From the NCBI GenBank assembly GCA_026419785.1, contig JAODTK010000577.1, forward strand, positions 298,501 to 362,500: a DNA stretch of 64,000 bases. Direction: 5' to 3'. Source of the stretch: Sclerodactyla briareus (lineage: Eukaryota; Echinodermata; Holothuroidea; Dendrochirotida; Sclerodactylidae). The first letter of the stretch is position 1. Each line of letters begins with the position of its first letter. This document shows positions 59,749-64,000 of the stretch, in pieces. A model generated the notes under the pieces. It was not told where the DNA came from. It worked only from the letters and a program-made list of their open reading frames with translations, and did no database searches. The translations under genes and the position numbers were made by a program.

Positions 59749-60640
59749 GACGGGAGGAAGGCGAATGTGGACACGAGGCCGGGACACACAATCGAGGGGT
59801 GCCCCCTGAACGGGGTCAACTTGTCCCGGGCCGGTTCAATACAGAAAGCAGAGCAGAGGTTGCAGAAACAGGGAGAGGGGAAGTACACGGAGTGGTAGAC
59901 AAAGCAGCCAACCCCGTCCCATTTCTACAAAGCCTGAGAGACCACAACCACCACGACCACCACGAGCCCCTCGGGGTAGGGACCCCCACTTCCCAGCGTC
60001 GACAGATAGGTTTGTGGCAGATGGACCCGGTCAGGGCCCCATCCCAGGAGGGGCCACGGAGTTCGACCTGCACGTTCGATGGTTCCACAAACTGGGAGGC
60101 CTATCGGTACAGTTTTTTGAAATCATCGCTGAGTTAAACCACTGGGACTGACTATTACAGCGGGATGTATCTCGCAGCAACCTCAGGGGTGAGGCGCAAG
60201 AAATCTGGCTGATGCTACTCTGCAGAAAGACGAAACTTACTTCGCCTTGGGAGCAGCAATGAGGACCCGGTTCTGCCCCACCAACCAACATGAAGTCTTC
60301 CGAATTGGCTGAAGACTCGGCAGGAGACAGAGATACAGAATGCTCCCTACCGGAAAACTGGGCCAGGCAATTAAGCGCTTGACCCGCAAGGCAGAACCCA
60401 TGGGTCTAATGAATACAGGCAGAGCCCTTGCAAATGACCACTTCATGGACGCCTTAGATGATCCAAGTCTACGACCCGGGGTTTCAAGCCGACCGGCAAG
60501 TAGGATGAGGCGATCGAGCTGGCCCAGAGCTTGAGGCATTCCACACGGCTGAGCGGCACCCCCGCTGGAGTGTTCGGAAAACGCATGCATGGGAGAGCCA
60601 TCCAAACAGAATGAGGAGCAGGCCCAGGACAACGCGGGAA
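59749..60640 (+). pseudogene. Gypsy Gag (capsid), frameshifted
   Basis: The first plausible start is ATG at 59749 (MDGRKANVD), 53 nt after the PBS; that frame closes at 59896-59898, and the reading shifts to the frame open at 59799-60137. The capsid block FDGSTNWEAYR starts near 60072, then IIAELNHWD near 60120, SNLRGEAQEIW near 60180, FCPTNQHEVFRI near 60270, QAIKRLTRKAEP near 60370, and NDHFMDALDDPSLRPG near 60435. These are the standard conserved blocks of Ty3/Gypsy Gag (YDG..W..Y...F..IA, LRG.A, L..RF, LTRKAYP, FI.AL.D..LR). Gag forms the cytoplasmic particle that packages element RNA. Confidence 0.82.
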
Positions 60641-60779
60641 GCGCACCACTGCGAAAGGCTACAAGAGCCCTGTCAGCCTAATTGACTGAGGGAAGAGAAG
60701 AACTACGGCCAGAAGCTTGATCAGCAAAGCTCAGGGGTCGGGACACGCAGATTCAATGGGCCAAGGGATATGACCAAGG

Positions 60780-60925
60780 TTGCTAGGTTATTATAACTGC
60801 CGCGGAGTTGATTTTTGGGCAATTTCAGAGGGATGCCCTAAACACGATGCTGCAGCAGCCCCCTACCAACGACGCTCCGCTAAAAGAGAATGCGCCAAAT
60901 CTAGGCCAGAATTTGGCAGATAACT
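60780..60925 (+). pseudogene. Gag zinc knuckle (CCHC), degraded
   Basis: A short frame reads YNCRGVDFW...EGCPKHDAAAA. C..C...C with a following PKHD fits the nucleocapsid knuckle C-x2-C-x4-H-x4-C, but the His position is replaced or shifted by an indel near 60820. It lies between Gag and protease, where RNA-binding knuckles are expected. Confidence 0.6.
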
Positions 60926-60989
60926 GCATGGGCCTACTGGAAGTCTCTGTTAGGGAAGTGGTACAATAGATGGGGGTATCTATCTTCCA

Positions 60990-61290
60990 TGGAAATCAAT
61001 GGAAGACGACTACATGGCCTAATCGACACCGGTGCAAATGTCACGATCATGAAGACGGAACTTTTCAATGCATGGCCCAGATAGCGGCAAGGCCACCGAC
61101 TGGAAAAGGGTGATGATTGAACTGATATTGGCTAATGGTGAACAGGGCACCAGTTAGTGAGCATCTTGGATGACAATAACCGTCGCAACCAGAAAAATAG
61201 ATCATTTTATGTGGATGCCGAAAGTGAATAAGATGTTCATAATGGGCCTGGAATTCCTTAGCAATTTAAAGATGTGTTAATATGCCAAAG
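60990..61290 (+). pseudogene. Gypsy aspartic protease
   Basis: HGLIDTGANVTIM contains the catalytic D-T-G-A at 61025-61036. About 220 nt later IMGLEFLSN matches the second conserved block, usually I.G.DFL. The length between the two is normal for retroelement proteases of about 100 residues. It would cleave Gag-Pol. Frame changes occur between the two blocks. Confidence 0.82.
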
Positions 61291-61859
61291 CAGACAGTTA
61301 TCATTGGTACAGACGAAAGGTGCGTTACTGGAGTCCCCGACAGCACTCAAACGTGGGTGTCCAGAGTGGAGGGGCAGCAGCACAGTTGTCATCCCGTCGC
61401 AAACAGAGGTGGTTGGTAGCGGGTAAGTAAAGTTGGAACCTGGCCAAAAAGGGGGATAGACGGTAGAGCCCATTGGAGGTTCGGTCAGTAAGAAGAACCT
61501 ATTGGTGGCCCGCACCAATGGTCTCGATGAATACGGATACTGTGCCCAGTGCGGATGGTAAGTCTGCTCGAACCCACTCACCATCTACGAAAACAACATA
61601 CTGCCCAGGTGCACCTGTGGAAGATGAGTGCGGGAGGCACCCCTCCCAAAATGACCAGTGCGAGCGAAGGAGGAGTGACATGTGCATACCTTCTCATTCT
61701 CACGACCTGTACCTAAAGAGCTTCCATGGAAATGGCAGCAATGACAAAAAGAACAAGTTGCAAAAATTTACGATGTGAAAAATGCAGATGGCTTCAGTGA
61801 ACGTCCTGACATATAGGAAGAAACGATCTGCAGTGCAGCACAACCATCAACACGTGAAG

Positions 61860-62640
61860 TCGACCCATCAAACAAGAATCGAGACGTGTGCCCATACAAA
61901 GAAAAGTGAGTCCAGAAGCTGCTGATTGAGCAGATGTTAGAAAACGGAATGATTTTGAAAGCCTCAAATAGTCCTTGGGCCTCGCCGATTGTTTTGGTTA
62001 CAAGAAAGAGTGGGTCCACCCGATTTTGTGTTGACTACCGAAAATTGAACACTGTCACCATTAAGGACTGCATCCGTTGCCCCAAGATAGATGAGACGCC
62101 TGGCTATGTTGGGTTGGTTTTGAATGGTTTTCCACCCTCGATCTGGCTAGAGGGGTACTGGCAGATGGGATGTCAGAGGAAGACAAATCCAAGACCGCAT
62201 TTGTGACAGAGGGCGGGTTGTACCAGTTCCAGGTGATGCCGTTTGGTCTACGTTGTAATGCTCCAGCCACTTCGAGAGATGAGGGGAGTGCTCCTCTCGA
62301 GGAGCTACAGTGGGGAAAACCTGCCTGGTGTACCTAGACGATGTCATAGTATACGCCCATGATTTGAGGACGCACAGGAAAGACTGGAGATGTTTAGCCC
62401 GTTGCGTGACGCAGGGCTTAAAATATCCCCAAAGAAGTTGTATCTCTTCAAGACAAACGTGGAGTTCTGGGACACCTAATCACCCCGGATGGCATCCGCA
62501 CGGATCCCAGGAAGATTGAGGCCGTCAATACCTGGCCCACACCACAAAACCTGACCGAGGTTAGGTTAGGAGCTTTGTGGGGGCTCTGCGGATTATACAG
62601 GCGGTTCATCGAAGGATTTGCAACAATCCCCAAAACCACT
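61860..62640 (+). pseudogene. Gypsy reverse transcriptase with intact YLDD
   Basis: Blocks in order: LIEQMLENGMI, SNSPWASPIVLVTRKSG, RFCVDYRKLNTVTIKD (61925-62070), then SIWLEGYWQMG near 62140, DKSKTAF near 62190, GLYQFQVMPFGL near 62217-62252, the catalytic strand CLVYLDDVIVYAHD with YLDD at 62331-62342, AGLKISPKK near 62410, LITPDGIRTDPRKIEAVNTW near 62470-62535 and LCGLYRRFIEGFA near 62590-62620. Full family complement. Frame changes near 62100, 62205, 62300 and 62390 break it as written. 61290-61860, between protease and RT, carries a weakly conserved linker. Confidence 0.9.
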
Positions 62641-63130
62641 ACATCTTCTTACAGAGAAGGGACAAGGTCTACGGGAGAAGAATTGTGATGAGCTTTTCGA
62701 CAAGAAAATGAAAAGTGAAAGGAGCTTGACTCAGTCCTCCTGTCTTGTTCCTATCCCCAGCCGGATGGGTCTATATATCATCGATAAGGATGCCAGTGTC
62801 CAAGGGTTGGGAGCAGTACTGTCTCAGGAGCAGGAGGGGGACGAACGGGTGATTAGCTACTTCAGCCGGGTCCTCACCAGGCGGAGAGACGCTACTGTGT
62901 GACAAGAAAGAGTTGCTGCCAGTCGGTTGTGATGTGAGGCAGTTTCACCATTTAGTGTATGGTCGACCAGTCCTTGTTTCCGTTTGACAACGGAAGCCGG
63001 CGGGGGTGGCTGTTTGAGCTTCAAAAATCCAGAAGGCCAAATAGCTCGATGGATCGAGAAGCTGAATAATTATGAATTCGAGATCCAGCATAGACGAGGG
63101 AGATTGCACCAGAACGATTGATCCTGTCAG
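62640..63130 (+). pseudogene. Gypsy RNase H domain
   Basis: HLLTEKGQ at the connection, then YIIDKDASVQGLGAVLSQEQ (first catalytic Asp in DAS), ERVISYFSRVLTRR near 62845-62880, the KELLPVG and VRQFHHLVYGRP block (62910-62970) and the tether EKLNNYEFEIQHRRGRLHQND near 63055-63118. The frame changes near 62895. RNase H removes the RNA template during cDNA synthesis. Confidence 0.88.
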
Positions 63131-63519
63131 AGGCCCTGCTCCCCATGGCCCCTACTGTGAGAAAGAGAGGCGAAGGGAACAGCCGAACAGCTGACAGGGG
63201 GCACTGGGAAAGGGATGTGAACACAACAAGGGGACGGACGTGTTATGATGGCTGGAAACAGGGACTCGACCCAAAAGTCCGGAGAGCTTGGTTCACCCAA
63301 GTGGGAAGGGAGTGGGAGGACAAGGGAGTGGTAGGAGAATGACTCAGACCTCCGATCCATCATGGAGGGAAAACGACCCCAAGCAGCTTGAAAGCCCCCC
63401 TGGGGAAGAGAAGTGGCTGCAAAAAGTAATGCCCACCCGCAAACTACTGGCCTAAAGGGGAGGAGCTGGAGGTAAGGACAACCTCCTACACAGCGATAGG
63501 AGGCAGAAAAAACCAACAG

Positions 63520-64000
63520 ATTGGTACCAGCTGGTAAGTCCCAAGAAAAACTGCATTCGGGATGTTTCGAATCTAGCCCATGGTCACAAGCTCTCTGGGC
63601 ACCTAAGAGTTCAACGAACCCTGGAGAGGTCACGACCAAAAGTTTTACTGGAGGGGGGTATCGCCGAGATACGGACAAAAGTTCTGTTAAACAGTGCCCA
63701 ATTTGTGCTGTGAGCAAGAACACAGGAAAACCCCCGCTCCGCCATGAAGACCATCTGGTGGGATCGCCTAGCAGAGAGCGCCCTGGACACGTCGGCCCAC
63801 TTCCAGTTCACCCATAACACAACAGTAGTTTTTGGTAGTGGCAGACACTTCACCAGTGGACGCGGCATTTCCCATGGGGACCAAGAGGCGGGCACAGTAG
63901 CAGAAATAATGGTGCAGCAATCATCGCCGGTTGGATACCACAAGAGCTGCAACTGACCAGGGTAGGCAGTTCGAGTTCCAGCCCTGTGTCAGGAAATGTG
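63520..64000 (+). pseudogene. Gypsy integrase, cut by window end
   Basis: The zinc-binding module shows HGHKLSGHL near 63580-63606 and CPICAVSKN near 63697-63722, the H/C halves of the H2C2 motif. GSPSRERPGHVGPLPV near 63763-63810 covers the region of the first catalytic Asp; that residue is replaced or displaced in this copy. TDQGRQFE with the second catalytic Asp (codon 63955-63957) lies 45 bp before the window end. The Glu and C-terminal domain are outside. Bases 63130-63520 are a poorly conserved linker. Confidence 0.82.

Larger units (their letters stand above)
59679..64000 (+). mobile_element. Ty3/Gypsy internal region, truncated by window end
   Basis: From the PBS the element reads gag, zinc knuckle, protease, RT, RNase H and integrase in the order that defines Ty3/Gypsy. 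Catalytic motifs are mostly kept (DTGA, YLDD, D.DAS, TDQG), though the frame changes repeatedly. It is the least decayed element in the window and may be young, with many of the frameshifts possibly read errors. The window ends inside the integrase core, so the 3' end, any env-like gene and the 3' LTR are unseen. No protein runs through the whole region as written. Confidence 0.92.

Noticed and set aside
7-64000. CRISPR array, bacterial operon or phage-type system
   Set aside because: Tandem arrays have no spacers of uniform length and no cas-like genes. All coding remnants are eukaryotic retroelements.

Overview
The window looks like eukaryotic, non-coding, transposon-rich DNA, most likely from a marine invertebrate. 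The organism call is an inference. It rests on a fragment of eukaryotic-type 28S rRNA, three Ty3/Gypsy retrotransposon copies, CR1/Jockey-type LINE reverse-transcriptase remnants, many micro- and minisatellites, and satellite-like arrays rich in TGACC/GGTCA words. I see no host protein-coding gene, no complete tRNA, no operon-like gene order and no CRISPR array. Every recognisable coding remnant is broken by frameshifts, many beside homopolymers. The sequence alone cannot tell old decay from uncorrected long-read error.

Layout. 0-35 kb: mostly AT-rich anonymous sequence. It holds a LINE endonuclease scrap at the left edge, short direct repeats (2.2/3.1 kb, 10.5 kb), two dispersed repeat pairs (1.8/9.6 kb and 11.7/26.1 kb), a short 28S-like fragment (7.8 kb), a minus-strand Gypsy RT-RNase H fragment (16.3-17.3 kb), a 'TTTATATAGCGC' type repeat (17.8 kb), a 20-23 bp minisatellite (27.4 kb), a ~345 bp direct duplication with GC-rich hairpins (30.4-31.0 kb) and a 771 bp non-autonomous element with GC-rich terminal inverted repeats (32.1-32.9 kb). 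34.6-41.1 kb: two head-to-tail LINE RT fragments, then a plus-strand Gypsy pol remnant (RT, RNase H, integrase). 44.6-45.1 kb: a small repeat family built on GTTCGATGTTCCC. 47.9-51.2 kb: a higher-order array with a ~620 bp period made of ~155 bp subunits. 52.3-53.3 kb: a second array of ~300-330 bp units. 57.67-58.58 kb: a 25-26 bp minisatellite. 58.58 kb to the right edge: the 5' two thirds of a Ty3/Gypsy element in canonical order: LTR with TATA box, tRNA-Leu primer-binding site, gag, zinc knuckle, protease, RT with YLDD, RNase H and integrase, cut off by the window end.

I found no new multi-gene system. The observations most worth checking are the Gypsy element with its 18 nt tRNA-Leu primer site and repeated U3 motifs, the higher-order array carrying nuclear-receptor-like DR1 sites, the 771 bp inverted-repeat element with a doubled terminal motif, and the minisatellite that abuts the LTR.
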